The position numbers and the translations under genes are program-made. From Ichthyophis bannanicus (lineage: Eukaryota; Chordata; Amphibia; Gymnophiona; Ichthyophiidae): a stretch of DNA of 64,000 nt. Numbering within the stretch: position 1 is the stretch's first letter; every line of letters starts with the position of its first letter. Shown here one piece after another: positions 43,684-54,714 of this stretch. The notes below the pieces were generated by a model. It was not told the origin of the DNA. It searched no databases and saw only the letters and a list, made by a program, of their open reading frames with translations. The stretch covers positions 1,225,221,312-1,225,285,311 of the forward strand of contig CM066031.1 in NCBI GenBank assembly GCA_033557465.1. The letters run 5' to 3'.

Positions 43684-45482
43684 GGTAGGTCAGCGACCAT
43701 CCTCACCAGATCCGCATACCAGGGGCGGCGAGGCCAATCCGGAGCTATGAGGATTACCAATCCCTGGTGAGACTCCACCCGCTGGAGAACCTTTCCGATC
43801 AGGGCCCACGGAGGGAATACATAGAGAAGACCTTCCGAAGGCCATTTCTGTGACAGGGCATCTAAGCCCTCGGACATTCTTTCCTTCCTTCGGCTGAAGA
43901 ATCTGTCTACCTTGGCTGTAGAGAACCGCGCCATGAGGTCCATGACTGGGAGACCCCAACGGTCCACTATTTGGTCGAAGGTCTCCTGTTCTAGTTCCCA
44001 CTCTCCGTGGTCTATCTTGCACCTGCTGAGGAAGTCGGCTGTGACGTTGTCCTCGCCCGCCACATGCTGTGCTGAAAGTGCCAGCAGCCTGGACTCCACC
44101 CACAAGAAAAGAGCTTCCGCCTCTTTCTCCAAGGCGGGACTGCTGGTGCCTCCCTGGTGGTTGATGTAGGCCACCGCGGTGACATTGTCGGAGAGGACGC
44201 GAATTGCTTTTCCTTGTACTAAGGCCTTGAACGCCTTGAGTGCCAGGGTGACGGCCCTCAATTCCAGTCTGTTGATGGGTCATTGTGATTCCGACGGTGT
44301 CCAGCGGCCCTGGACAAACTGGTCCTCGCAGTGCGCTCCCCAGCCTGTCAGACTGGCATCCGTCGTCAATAGTAACCACTGATGAGGTTCGAAGGGCATC
44401 CCGCGGTCCAGATTCCTTGGGCATCGCCACCAGTGGAGGGACTGTTTGGTCCGCGGAGCACAAGGTAACTGCGTTGACAGAGGCTGATACTGAGGAGACC
44501 ATCGACGTAATAGTGCCCGCTGCAGCGGACGCATGTGAGCCCTGGCCCATGGAACTACCTCTATCGCCGCCGCCATAGTTCCCAGTACCTGAAGATAATG
44601 CCACGCCGAGGGATTTCGTCTGCATAGAAACTGCGTGACTAGAAGCCTTAGCTCCCTTGATCTTGACCGAGACAGGAATACCCTGCCCCTGTGGGTGTCG
44701 AATCTTGCTCCGAGGTACTCGAGTTCCTGTGAGGGAGTCATCCTGCTCTTTGGGCGATTGATGACCCACCCCAATTCTTCTAGAACCTGGATCACTCTGG
44801 CCGTCGCCGAATGACTTTCCTCTTCCGACTTCGCTCGGATCAGCCAGTCGTCCAAGTAGGGATGCACTAATATTCCCTCCTTCCGGAGGAAGGCCGCTAC
44901 TACCACCATTACCTTGGTGAACGTCCTGGGGGCCGTAGCTAGGCCGAAGGGGAGGGCCTGGAACTGAAAGAGGCCTCTTGGCACTGCGAATCTCAGGAAT
45001 TGTTGATGGGACTTCCTGACCGGGATATGTAAGTAGGCTTCTGTCAAGTCGAGGGACGTTAGGAACTCCCCTTCCCTCACGGCCGCTATGACTGACCGTA
45101 GGGTCTCCATCCGGAAGTGTGGCACCCTGAGGCAGCGGTTGACCTGTTTTAGATCTAGGATCGGTCGAAAGGATCCCTCCTTTTTTGGTACTATGAAGTA
45201 AATCGAGTACCGACCAGAGCCGCACTGGTCTGGTGGTACTGGGACCACCGCCCCTAGAGCTATTAGACGGGCAAGAGTTGCCTCTATTGCCGCCCTCTTT
45301 GCCGAAGAACCGCAGGGAGACTGAACAAATGCTGGAAGTATTTGCTTTGCAAATTCGAGAGCATAACCTTCTCTGATCACCTCTAGGACCCATTGATCGG
45401 ACGTGACTCGGGACCAGGCGGGAAGAAACAGCCTCAGGCGACCGCCTACCAGCCGTCCTTCCTCCTGGACCCCGTCATCTCA
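43575..45482 (-). pseudogene. Pol of DIRS D with one in-frame TGA
   Basis: RT domain: FIVPKKEGSFRPILDLKQVN, SLDLTEAYLHIPVR, ALPFGLATAPRTFTK and YLDD at 44,847-44,858. RNase H: TDASLTGWGAH, then TGA at 44,280-44,282, then LELRA (43.5-44.26 kb frame), LSDNVTA and DFLSR. The methyltransferase-like part has VMDLMARFS and YVFPPWALIGKVLQ. Both halves are in the same phase, so a single C-to-T or similar change separates RT from RNase H. Upstream the frame is continuous with the gag tail across a TGA at 45,480-45,482. Confidence 0.9.
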
Positions 45483-46993
45483 TTGCTGTTTTCTGGGTCC
45501 CGAGAAGGAGGAGGAGGAGGATGCCCCAAAACCCCGACCTGCCCCTCGAAAACCTCTGAAACCTTGACCCTTCGAGGGAAAACGGCCCCTGGGAAAGGAA
45601 TTTGACCTGGATGGGCGAAATCTCCGCGGGTCCCTAGGCTGGGTGCGCCCTGGGGCTAGGGGGCGCCCTTGTTTTGGTCTATCTTCTGGGAGTCTGCCTC
45701 CCTTAGACTCCCCCCCAGGTCCTTAACTAACTTCTCTAAATCCTCCCCAAATAAGAGTTTCCCCTTAAAAGGGAGCAGACTCAAACGTGTCTTCGAGGAA
45801 GCGTCAGCTGCCAAATTTCGTAGCCACAGGTACCGTCTAGCCGCCACTACCAAGGCCATGTTCTTGGCTAGGCTTCTGATGAGGTCATACTGACTGTCTG
45901 CCAAGTAGGCTGCTCCGGATTCCACCCTAGCCGAGTTGGCCTGTATCTCGCCCGTTGAGCCCTCTGTCTGGAGCTGCTGGGCCCACCGTAAACAGGCCCG
46001 AGCCACCCAAGCTTCCGACACGGAGGCCTGCAAGGCGAGAGCGCTTACATCAAATGCTTGTTTCAGGAGCGTATCCAACTTCCTGTCTTGCGCGTCTTTT
46101 AAGGCCGAACTGCCCTCAACTGGGATTGTCGTCTTCTTAGTAACTGCTGATACCGCTGCGTCTACCCTGTGGGATTTTAGCAGCTCTTTATCTGCCTCTG
46201 GCAGAGGGTATAGGCGAGACATGGTCCTGACTCCCCTTAAGTTTGATACTGGCTGGTCCCATTCTTCCTGGATCATCTGGCGCACGACCCTATGGACAGG
46301 GAAAACCTTCTGGGATCTCCTAATGGCCTGGATTAAGGGATCCTCCAACGCCTCTTCCTGTGATGGCATGTCTGAGGCCACATTGAGGACCTTTAGGGAC
46401 TCATTAATTAATGCCGGAAGCTCCTCTCGGCGAAAGACTAACTATCCGTGATTGATCTTCTTCCGGGATCTCTCCTTCTTCCAGCTCCTCCTCATCCTCC
46501 TCCAAGTCCTTAACCGAGCTATCCTCCTCCGGAGTATCCTGGGACGGGGATGCTAGGAGCTCTTCGCCACCCAGATGTGGGCGCTTAGAAGGGATACCGG
46601 ATTCCGGATTGGTAGCCCCAAGGGATCTAGCTGATTTGTCCTCTACTGACGGGGCAAGCTCTTCTGCCCCTAGACCCTGCTTACGCAGGCAGTAGGCCTT
46701 GTGAAGTAAGAGGATGAAGTCAGGGGAGAAAAAATCTCCAGCCCCCCCTGCACTAGAGGGGGGGAGGGTAGAATCAGGGGAGGCGTGGGCAAGTCCGAAG
46801 GGGTAGAGATAGGGAACTGGGACCCCCCTTCCCCTTCTAGAGGGTCTCCTGATCCCTGGGAGGGCTGTAACATGGCCAAGTTAATTTCCTGTTCCACTGA
46901 GGCGGCCTCCGCGGCACAGCTCCTGCAGATTCCTGCCTCTGCGGAGGCGCCCCTGCGAGTTCCACAGGAAGGACAGCGTGGGTTGGATGCCAT
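45480..46993 (-). pseudogene. Gag-like ORF1 of DIRS D, frameshifted
   Basis: Starts MASNPRCPSCGTRRG with a Cys array (C-x2-C ... CRSC). The frame changes near 46,675 and again near 46,440. The conserved part follows: VFPVHRVVRQMIQEEW, TVTKK-like VTKKTTIPVEGSSAL, DTLLKQAFDVSALALQ and ESGAAYLADSQYDLIRSLAKN. A third shift lies in a G7 tract at 45,710-45,716, where the corresponding phase of E continues into an Arg/Gly-rich tail (GFRGFRGAGRGFG). The gag lineage differs clearly from that of A-C. Confidence 0.85.
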
Positions 46994-47868
46994 GGGTTAG
47001 AGCAGGGGCTTCCCTTTGCAAGCACCCGAACCAAGGCAATAACAACCGTTTGCAAACCGAAGATAGTTAGCAAATTAAACACAATTAAATAAAATAAAAT
47101 TAAATTAAATAGAATTAAATTTGATAATATTTGATAAAATTAGAGTTTTCAGCATAGAGAAAGTCCTGCACGCTACTACTAGGGAGAGGTAAAGGGAAAA
47201 ATCTCTGATTAAAAGTAAAGGAAAAGAAACAAAAAACAAACAGATGCCCTTAACTAATCCCCCGCTGACAAAATGCTCCCCAGTACTTGTGCTTTGCAGG
47301 ACTTTCACCAACGCGATGCTCCGCGGAAGACCGCTGCGCTCCGGAGGCTCACACGTGGCAGGCCGCGGCCACGTGGAGCTCTAACCGGTCGGCGTGTCAG
47401 CCGGAATGTCCTTACCCGCTCGAAAAGCCTGTTCCGGAATGGGCTTTGATGCGGAGAACAACCCCGATGCTCCTGGGCTGCAGGACCAAGCCGGGAGGAG
47501 CGGGGGAACGTCCTGCTGCCGCCTCAAGCGCTCAGCCACCAGAGGGCTTCGGCGCGAGGCAAGGTAGGCCTAAGCTGCAAAGGCCGAGGGAAACCGCTAA
47601 TCCCGCAGGGGAGGAGGGGGATATGCGGTCCCCTTCACTGCTGCCTGGAGATCTTCTGCTGAGGTAAACCTGATTACCAACAGCGATTAAAAGTTTCCTC
47701 TCGCTACCGGAGAGAGGGGGGGGGGAGGGAGATGGGAAGATTTAAAGGAGCAGGAATCTCTCTTCTTTCAGCTAAATAGAAACCAAGATAAGAAGATAAA
47801 GAATAAATTAAAATTAAATTAAAAGGAATAGTTAAAGACTCCAGTAAGCCCTTGGCTTACGGAACCCT

Positions 47869-47971
47869 CCAGCTGCTTGGAGGCTGAGAATACTGGAGTT
47901 GGTGGGTGGTCCCAGTGGTATTTATACCGCCCCACCTCCAAAAAGGTTGGGCTCAGGCTCCAAGCTGCTGG
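47869..47971 (-). repeat. Hairpin in right terminal repeat of D
   Basis: CCAGCTGCTTGGAGGCTGAG (47,869-47,888) and CTCAGGCTCCAAGCTGCTGG (47,952-47,971) are complementary at 18 of 20 positions. The enclosed loop contains the GGTATTTATACC TATA-like core. E has an equivalent pair. Confidence 0.7.
47920..47935 (-). promoter_or_regulatory. TATA-like core in DIRS D right ITR
   Basis: Minus strand GGTATAAATACC lies upstream of gag in a GC-rich context. A TATA box for the element transcript is plausible. The same sequence in the left ITR faces the other way. Confidence 0.5.
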
Positions 47972-48024
47972 AAGGGTTGCGCAACCCAGAAGTAAAGGGA
48001 ATGGACTGGAGTGACGATAAGGAA

Positions 48025-48167
48025 CAATGGCTTACTGGTGCTAGTGGGTGGTGCCAGTGGTATTTATACCAGAGCTTCATCAAATCGAGGATAGGCTCCG
48101 CCTCCAAGCTGCTGGAAGAGGAGCACAACCCAGAGGAAAGGGACTGGACTGGAGGGATGATAAGGAA
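48025..48167. repeat. Tandem diverged DIRS terminal repeat
   Basis: A second copy of the D-type right end. It contains CTAGTGGGTGGTGCCAGTGG, TATTTATACC, CTCCAAGCTGCTGGAAGAGG, AACCCAGAGG and the end GGGACTGGACTGGAGGGATGA then TAAGGAA. It is clearly more diverged from the D ITR than the two D ITRs are from each other, so it derives from a different, probably older, copy. Confidence 0.85.
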
Positions 48168-48178
48168 GTCATATTAAA
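48166..48178 (+). repeat. Direct repeat right of DIRS D composite
   Basis: AAGTCATATTAAA, identical to 41,974-41,986. Confidence 0.7.
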
Positions 48179-49490
48179 CAAATGAGGTCAGAAAGATAAG
48201 GCCTCCTTTCAAACACTATGGTATTGATCTAGAGCCCGAAACTAAAGCTCTAGTACAGGTTTAGCACAGACATGCTGTAAGCAAACAAAGCAAATGAGCT
48301 GCATGCTAGACCGAGAGAGCAAACCAGGCATATGTGCACAGGTGTCTGCATTAGCAGAACCTAGATCCTGTGTGCAACAAGGCACTTGTGAGCATTTGCT
48401 GAAATGCTATGCAGCACATAACACCAATATTATTTTGAGTAGAATGATTACTGTGTGCCACATAGCATTCAAGCACATGTGCATACATTGTTCCAGCATG
48501 CTTCCCCTGACATTTTTTTCAGGCCTCGCTTCAGGAAAGTCCAGAAAAATCCATGGGGGTTGTCCGCTCATGAAACAGGCATAAATTTCTCCTCAGCACT
48601 AACTACAGACCACTTATGTCTCCTCCAACCTGGTGTTAAAGTCGTGGCGTTGAGCTCAGCTTTCTGCTCTTCTGCCCAGCACAGCTAATTGCTTAATTAT
48701 CATCTGAATGGATTTACATGGTCAGTATGCTGCCATTAGCATTGGCATCTGCATGGCGATTATGCTTGTGGTAAATCCCTTTCTACATTCAGTGCCCACC
48801 ATAATGCAGAAAATTGTGCACAAATGCAATGCAGACACCTGCACTAATAGGAGCACACTTTTTCCACATTGGCCCCTATAAGCAAGCAGAAGAAAGCAAC
48901 TGACAGTATTGTTCAATAGTCATTCGCACCCTTAATACCACACCTTGCAGCATTGATCAAAAGAGTAAGACTGAATTCCACCACTGTTAAATAAGAACTC
49001 CCAGTAAAATATACTGTGAACAGAAAGTGGTTAACTCCAAAATGGCTCAACAGGTCTTATGATGGATCATGATTATTTTTTTTCTCATAACTAGGTAACA
49101 CTAAGATATAATGAAGCTGTTAAAATCTTAAGCATGGAAAATCCCTACTTGGGTGAGCCGATTTTATTACTTACTTCCATTTGTGAAGTCATTTGATCCT
49201 TAAATCTTTCTAGATTTATATCTCAGATACAATGCCTATGAACTTTACCATTTGGGTTGGTCTACTCTTGGCATCTCTGGTATGTGCCAAAGACAATGGT
49301 GAATGAAAATGATTTTCCCATCTGAACAACCCCTAAACTAATCCAATCAAAGCATGTGCTTGCACAGTTCAATGACTTGCTGCTGTCACACACAGAATTA
49401 CATCCTGCAATTTTCCATATGCTACTTCTGGAAAGGTGAAGTAAGGGAGGGAAAGCCATGAACAAGCTTAATTAATTAATTATTAATTAA
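48179..49490. other. Spacer
   Basis: No gene recognised. Mixed AT-rich DNA. The tail at 49,467-49,495 is a (TTAA)n-like repeat belonging to the L2 element end. Confidence 0.4.
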
Positions 49491-51160
49491 TTAACAGATT
49501 TTTTATATACCGCTCCTTCCATTGATCAGGTGCGGTTTCCATAGAACAACAATAAACAGAGCGAGCTGTTTTTACATATAACAATTTGTAGCTTGGAAAT
49601 TACAGTTAACAATTAACAATTAGTGAACTATGTACAATTGAACAGAATTAAACTATATACAGAGTTTTTTGTTTTTCATATTTCTTAACACTTTGTCTTA
49701 GGGCTACAGCACTTCAATCCTTTGTTGAAAAATGTATTATCTGGAGTAGGATTATCCTTCATCTAGCTGAGAGGTGAGAGATGAGCTCGTCACGGATCCA
49801 TAATGCATTGTAAATAAGTGAGTCTTAATTCTATTGGGATTGTGTTCCACAAGGTGGGGGCTGCGTGGGAGAAGGCTTTCTTGTTTGTGGATTTATTGGC
49901 CCTAATGAATTCTTTTGGTGGTGTTAGTTTATTTAACTGGTCTCTCCTTTGGAGCTTATGGGTAGGTTCTATTTTGATTAGGTTATTTATGGATAGGGGT
50001 GCTGTTTTAATTATGGCTTTGTAGGTGGTTAAGAGAGTTTTGTATTCTATTCGGCTTTGAATCGGGAGCCAGTGTAAATATTCTAAAATCGGGGTTATAT
50101 GTTGGAAAGGTGGGGCCTTCGTAATGGTCCTTGCTGCTGCGTTTTGTGCTAATTGAAGTTTTTTTAAGGCTTCCTTAGTTACACCAAGTAGGATTTGATT
50201 TGCGAAGTCAAAGTGGGGGGTTATAATTGCTTGTATGACTCGTTGAAAATCCTGTAAGTGCATTAGGGGGCGGAGTTGCTTTAATATTTTCAGTTTATAG
50301 TAAACTTTTTTTGTTATATTTCTTACATGTGTGTCCATGCTGAGGTGTTTGTCCAGTATAACACCTAAGTAACGTATTTCAGATTTTAGTTTGATATCAT
50401 TATTTTGCAATGTAATATGTGAGGGGGGAATGAATGTTGTGCTTTTGGTTACTATTAGAGCTTCTGTTTTTGAGTGATTGATGTACAGATTGTTTTCATT
50501 TAGCCAGGTGTTGAGTTCATTGAGGCAATCGTTAATGAGTTGTGTAGGGATATTTGGAATATTGAAAGGGACATACATCATAATGTCGTCCGCATATAGG
50601 TGATAGTGGACATTGAATTTTTTAAAGATTTTACAGATGTGTTTTAAATATATGTTAAATAGTAACGCTGACAGTGCTGAACCTTGTGGGAGGCCTAGTT
50701 CTTGCTTGTATGTTTTTGAGGTGAGATTTCCGATTTGTACCGTTTGAGTTCGGTCTGTTAGATAAGAGGTAAACCATTTTAGAACAGTAGATTTTATACC
50801 TATTTGCTTAAGTTTATTAATCATTGTTGAATGGTGAACGCTGTCAAAGGCTGCGGAAACATCAATGAATATGAGTAAGAATGCTTGTTTTGAGTTGTCT
50901 ATTCCCCTTACTAGTGTGTCGATTAGAACTGTTAGGAGTGATTCTACTCCGTGTCTGGGGCGAAACCCATACTGCTGGTCATCAAGTGGGGCTGAGCTAT
51001 CAATGTACTCTTGTGTTTGAATTTGTACGGCTTTTTCAATTAATTTAGCCATAAACGGAATACTCGATATGGGTCTGTAGGATTTAGGTGATGATTTGTC
51101 AAGGGTAGTGTTTTTTAGGATTGGGCAGATCTGTGCGTGTTTTAGTGTAGCACAGAAGGA
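49468..51160 (-). mobile_element. L2-type LINE, 5' truncated
   Basis: Minus-strand L2-like LINE. The 3' end reads GAGCGGTATATAAAAAATCTG followed by a TTAATTAA-type simple tail at 49,468-49,495, a common L2 feature. The coding region starts inside RT near 51,155, so only the last part of ORF2 is present. It abuts the left ITR of DIRS F. Confidence 0.88.
49790..51052 (-). pseudogene. L2 reverse transcriptase, long open fragment
   Basis: 420 codons open. AKLIEKAVQIQTQEYI, DDQQYGFRPRHGVESLLT, FIDVSAAFDSVHHSTMINKL (first catalytic Asp), GLPQGSALSALLFNIYL and YADDIMMYV (catalytic Asp pair) give an RT with intact active-site residues. The C-terminal part holds YLGVILDKHLSMDTHV, QNAAARTITKAPPFQHIT, LHWLPIQSRIEYKTLL and TLWNTIPIELRL, then ends abruptly at LQCIMDP. 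The frame is preserved but there is no endonuclease, so the copy cannot move by itself. Confidence 0.88.
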
Positions 51161-51372
51161 AAAATTTTACATACTGGATAATTTTCTTTCCTTGAATCCT
51201 GATAGACCAGCCCAGATGAGTGGGGTTATGCTCCCCTGAAAGCAGGTGGAGGCAGACTTCAGCATCTTTCAATGTCGTCATCAGAAGGTATATTTCCTGG
51301 TGCAGCACTGGGAGCAGCAGTATGACACTTCCCAAGCAGTAAGCAAGACTGAAATTAATTAGAAAAACTCAA

Positions 51373-52971
51373 CTATTAGTGGGGGCAGTGAGTGAGAGTA
51401 AAAAGAGGATCGGGGCTTGCTGTTAGTCCACCCCCTTGTGTCTGACCTGTTGCCCGGTATTCCAGCATCGTGGTGGGAGACCTAGCGGGCGCTGTGGTGG
51501 ACACTTCTGCTTCCCAAACCAGCTAAAAGTCAGCGTTGCACCACGCAGACGTGTGTCATGACCTCTGGATTGTGGACTGAAGGGGCGCGACCAAAGGAGC
51601 AGAGCATGCCCCTTTGGTGCTCTGAGGGCACTGGACTCACCCCTTGACACTAGTTGCTGTAAAGGGGAAGCGGAAGAGCAAGGGAGGAGGAAAGGGGACT
51701 CCCAACGATTTATGAATCTGGTATGACCATCAGTCATATGGACAAAGATTTAGTCCCCCTTATGGCGGGTCAGACGTCCCTGGAAGAAGCTTCATTGAGC
51801 TCAGAAGGGCATATGCCACCTCCACATCCGATGTTAACATCATCCTTTTTGACTTTAGATGATGTTCCCTCTCCTTTTATGGGGGCGGAGAAAATTGTTT
51901 CTTTACCTCCTGTAAGCTTGGACTCTAATGTAACATCTAATATTTGTTTGGGGATCCATTCTGATGGGGAGATAACTTTGAAAGATTTGTTTGGGGCTGT
52001 TCAAGCTATTGATATGAAATTGTCCTCAGCAGTGGTGTCATGCAATTTTACACAGGAAACTATGGTTAAGTTCTCGGATTATGATTCAAAGACTGTGGAT
52101 ATGAAAAAATCCTTAGCATGGATTGACACTCAAATGCAGACTAATAGGGTGACTAATGTTTCCTATATAAAGGATTCCTTGATTATGCATTCACGATTTG
52201 AAGCAATTGAGAATCTTTCCAGGGCCAAGAATTTTTGTTTTTTAAATTTTCCTCAAACCCATTTACTAGCTCCAGATATATTGCTGAAAAGATATTTTAC
52301 CGAAATTCTGAAAATATCGCAGCCTGTGGAGATAGTGAGACTATAATAAGCTTTCACAAGGGCACAGGTATCTTCCCCTGTCGAAGGGTCCTTTGATACC
52401 CTTCAGTCCACTGTTGGGAATCTGACAGAATTTCTTGAAGATTCAGCTGATGTTATAATGAAACATACTGTAATACTTTACCTGTTACCTTCTCATTGGA
52501 AAATGTTAAACTTTCTTTCAAGTGTAAGGGTGTTGTGTTTTGTAGACAAACTGTACAAGTGGTCCCTGATGTTACTTATGTAAGTCAATTAAGAAGGAAG
52601 CAGTTGTTGTATTTAAAGTCTAGGGTGATGGAATTGGGTGGTTCTCTCTTTTTTCGTTTTCCCTGCAAATGTGTTATTACTTTGCAAGGGAAATCTTTTG
52701 TTTTTCTAGAAGTCTCCCATTTTGAGAGGCAGGATATTGGTTGATTGTTGGTGGTGGTAGAATTTAGATTTATCCTCCGATACGGGGTACAGCCTAATTT
52801 CTTTATATTGCTATCTTTGATCAAAACACTTTGTTGCTCTCATGATGTGGGCTTTATTAGATTTCTTAGTGGCATTAGGGTATGTTTTATGTTTCCTTTG
52901 TGATCTGGTCTTCTTTGTAGAATATGTAATTCTAAATATTTAATAAAACAATTTTTTAAAAACCTATTAGT
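51373..52971 (+). mobile_element. ORF1-only L1-type retroposon (HAL1-like)
   Basis: A 1.58-kb insertion within DIRS F, flanked by CTATTAGT at 51,373-51,380 and 52,964-52,971. It starts GGGGGCAGTGAG, encodes an ORF1 protein (51,723-52,740 in two frames) and passes directly into a 3' UTR of about 220 bases with AATAAAA at 52,942. There is no ORF2. The 3' UTR phrase TGATGTGG(G/A)CTTTAT also occurs after the ORF1 copy at 7.7 kb. Confidence 0.8.
51723..52744 (+). pseudogene. L1/Tx1-type ORF1 protein, one frame break
   Basis: The first part, 51,723-52,346, encodes an N-terminal region and a coiled-coil-like stretch, then HSRFEAIENLSRAKNFCFLN, the RRM-like entry conserved in amphibian L1 ORF1. A TAATAA at about 52,344-52,349 interrupts it. 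The C-terminal domain resumes with VTFSLENVK-like sequence, QTVQVVPDVTYVSQLRRKQL and FFRFPCKCVITL, ending at 52,744. Expected to be an RNA-binding chaperone. No RT follows before the 3' UTR. Confidence 0.8.
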
Positions 52972-53112
52972 AATAACCAGCTATCAGAACAAACATTTGG
53001 AATGAGTATGTGGCTCTCTTATCACAGTGGATTCTGTGTCAAGCACTGAAAAACCAATAATGCAGTTCAAAGGCAGCAGAGCTTCCCAACCTATAGTAAA
53101 GTCTTCCAGAGT

Positions 53113-53205
53113 AAATCCTGGACTGCTGTAGCAGGATTTAAGAAAATAAAATTATGCAGAACGTAGGTTTTTCCTTAAGACTTACTAGATCAGTCCAGAT
53201 GAGTA
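53113..53205. repeat. DIRS F internal complementary region
   Basis: CTGGACTGCTGTAGCAGGAT and AAAATTATGCAG match the reverse complement of the left ITR at 51,178-51,222 (CTGGGCTGGTCTATCAGGAT, AAAATTATCCAG). The following CCTTAAGACTTACTAGATCAG continues as a second, outward-facing end. Confidence 0.7.
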
Positions 53206-53412
53206 GAATATACCCAGCAGTCAGGATCCAGGGTCGGAAAAAGACGATGCTTTGGCCCAAACAGCCTTGCCAATTGCACCATCGGCTCCAGCTCGCACAT
53301 GCAAAACGTAATGTTTCACAAAGGTGCTCTGTGATGACCAGATGTCTTCTGGAGACACCAAGGAGGAATCTGCCAGGAGACGTGAGCCCCGACTCACTTT
53401 CCAGTCAAAAGG

Positions 53413-54714
53413 TACGAGGTTTGATCAAAAAGTATCAAGACTTGTTATGTAGCTATATAACAATATGTCGCACCACAATGCTATTAAGAATGCAGTAACC
53501 TAGTTATGTGCTCTGAATGTGCAGAGTGTAGAGTGGCTGCAGAACAACTGCACTTTTTTTAAAAAATCAAGTGATAGTTGGTATCATGTAAAAGCAACGT
53601 ATCAGATTTACGATGAGTGAAAAATTTGAACAGCGAATTTGCATTAAATTCTGCCAGAAACTTGGAGATTTGTGCAAAGAGATTTATGATAGGTTACAGC
53701 AAGTGTATGGCAATGAATGCATTAATCATTCTCAAGTTTATGACTAGTACAAACATTTCCAAGAGGGCCACCAAAAGTGCTGACAGTGACAAACGTTCTG
53801 GAAGGCCACCCATGAGCAGGAATAAAAGACAAAGTTGAAGCAGTGCATGCTGCAATATGCTCATATCGTCAATTGCCTATCAGGGAGCTTGCTGAGGACA
53901 TGGACATCAGTTTCGGGTTGGTACAGTCCATTCTTACTGCAATTTGGGGATGAGACATGTAAATTTGTGCTGAAAGTCCTGTTCCCTAACCAAAAAAGAA
54001 GATAGACCATCTGCAGCAAGGGGGTTGTTGGTACGCATTGAAAATGACTTCGATTTCATCAAAAAGATTATTACTAATGATGAATCGGGTTTATGGTTAT
54101 GACCCAGAAATTAAGGCTCAATCCTCACAATGGAAGACTCCAGACTCTCCCAGACCCATGAAAGCCCGTCAGGTGAGGAGCAATGTCAAGGTCATGCTTA
54201 CAGTTTTCTTTGGATTATCAGGCTATTGTTCATCATGAGTATGCTCCAAAAGGTCAAACCATTAATAAGGAGTACTACGTGCAAGTTTTGACTCATTTGA
54301 AAGATGCAGTTTGTCGTAAGAGGCCAGAGTTGCACAGGAATGGTGAATGGTTGCTTCATCACGATAAGCCCCAGCTTACGCATCACATCTTGTCCAGCAG
54401 TTCTTGGCCAAACATCAAATCAAGCAAGTCAGTCAGCCTCCATACTCACCTGACTTTGCAACCTGTGAATTCTTCTCATTTCCAAAACTGAAATTACCAC
54501 TGAAAGGATGGAGATTCAATGACTTGGAGACCATTAAGCAAAGTTCAACACAGCAGCTTCACAGCATAACAAAAGAGGCATTTCAAAATTGTTTCCAGCA
54601 GTGGCAGGTATGCTGGAAGAAGTGTGTTTTATCGGAAGGAGACTACTTTGAAGGAGACTGTGCAATAACTGTCAGTGTTACTGTATAAGTCTCAATACTT
54701 TATCGCACCTCATA
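53413..54714 (+). mobile_element. Mariner-type DNA transposon
   Basis: 1.3-kb element with terminal inverted repeats ACGAGGTTTGATCAAAAAGT (left) and, reverse complemented, ATGAGGTGCGATAAAGTATT (right). TA dinucleotides stand at 53,413-53,414 and 54,713-54,714, the target duplication usual for mariner. It is inserted in the YR region of DIRS F, whose sequence resumes immediately after. Confidence 0.9.
53613..54688 (+). pseudogene. Mariner transposase, multiply broken
   Basis: Begins MSEKFEQRICIKFCQKLGD, followed by an HTH region with RSGRPPMSRN (the linker before the catalytic domain). Later frames carry VKVMLTVFFG, HHEYAPKGQTINKEYYVQVL, WLLHHDK (second catalytic Asp) and PYSPDFATCEFFSFPKLK (the D34D-type third Asp region). 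Several frameshifts and stops, so non-functional. Length is close to the usual 345 residues. Confidence 0.88.

Larger units (their letters stand above)
41987..48024 (-). mobile_element. DIRS retrotransposon D
   Basis: A 6.0-kb DIRS of a second lineage (with E). ITRs are at 42,018-42,155 and 47,888-48,024 and the ICR at 42,425-42,522; its junction GGAA|ATAGTAATTAGATC fixes both ends. Minus-strand order is gag, pol (RT, RNase H, MT-like), YR. YR is intact; pol has one internal TGA and gag several frame breaks. GC-rich, with good ITR agreement, so fairly young. A further diverged terminal-repeat copy follows in tandem (48,025-48,167). Confidence 0.93.

Noticed and set aside
43690..45393. 567-codon minus-strand open frame in DIRS D
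   Set aside because: It overlaps RT in another phase; the RT motifs are in the 45,380-44,280 frame. It is a compositional shadow.
49818..50024. Plus-strand open frame opposite the L2 RT
   Set aside because: It is antisense to a long conserved RT frame and has no motif.
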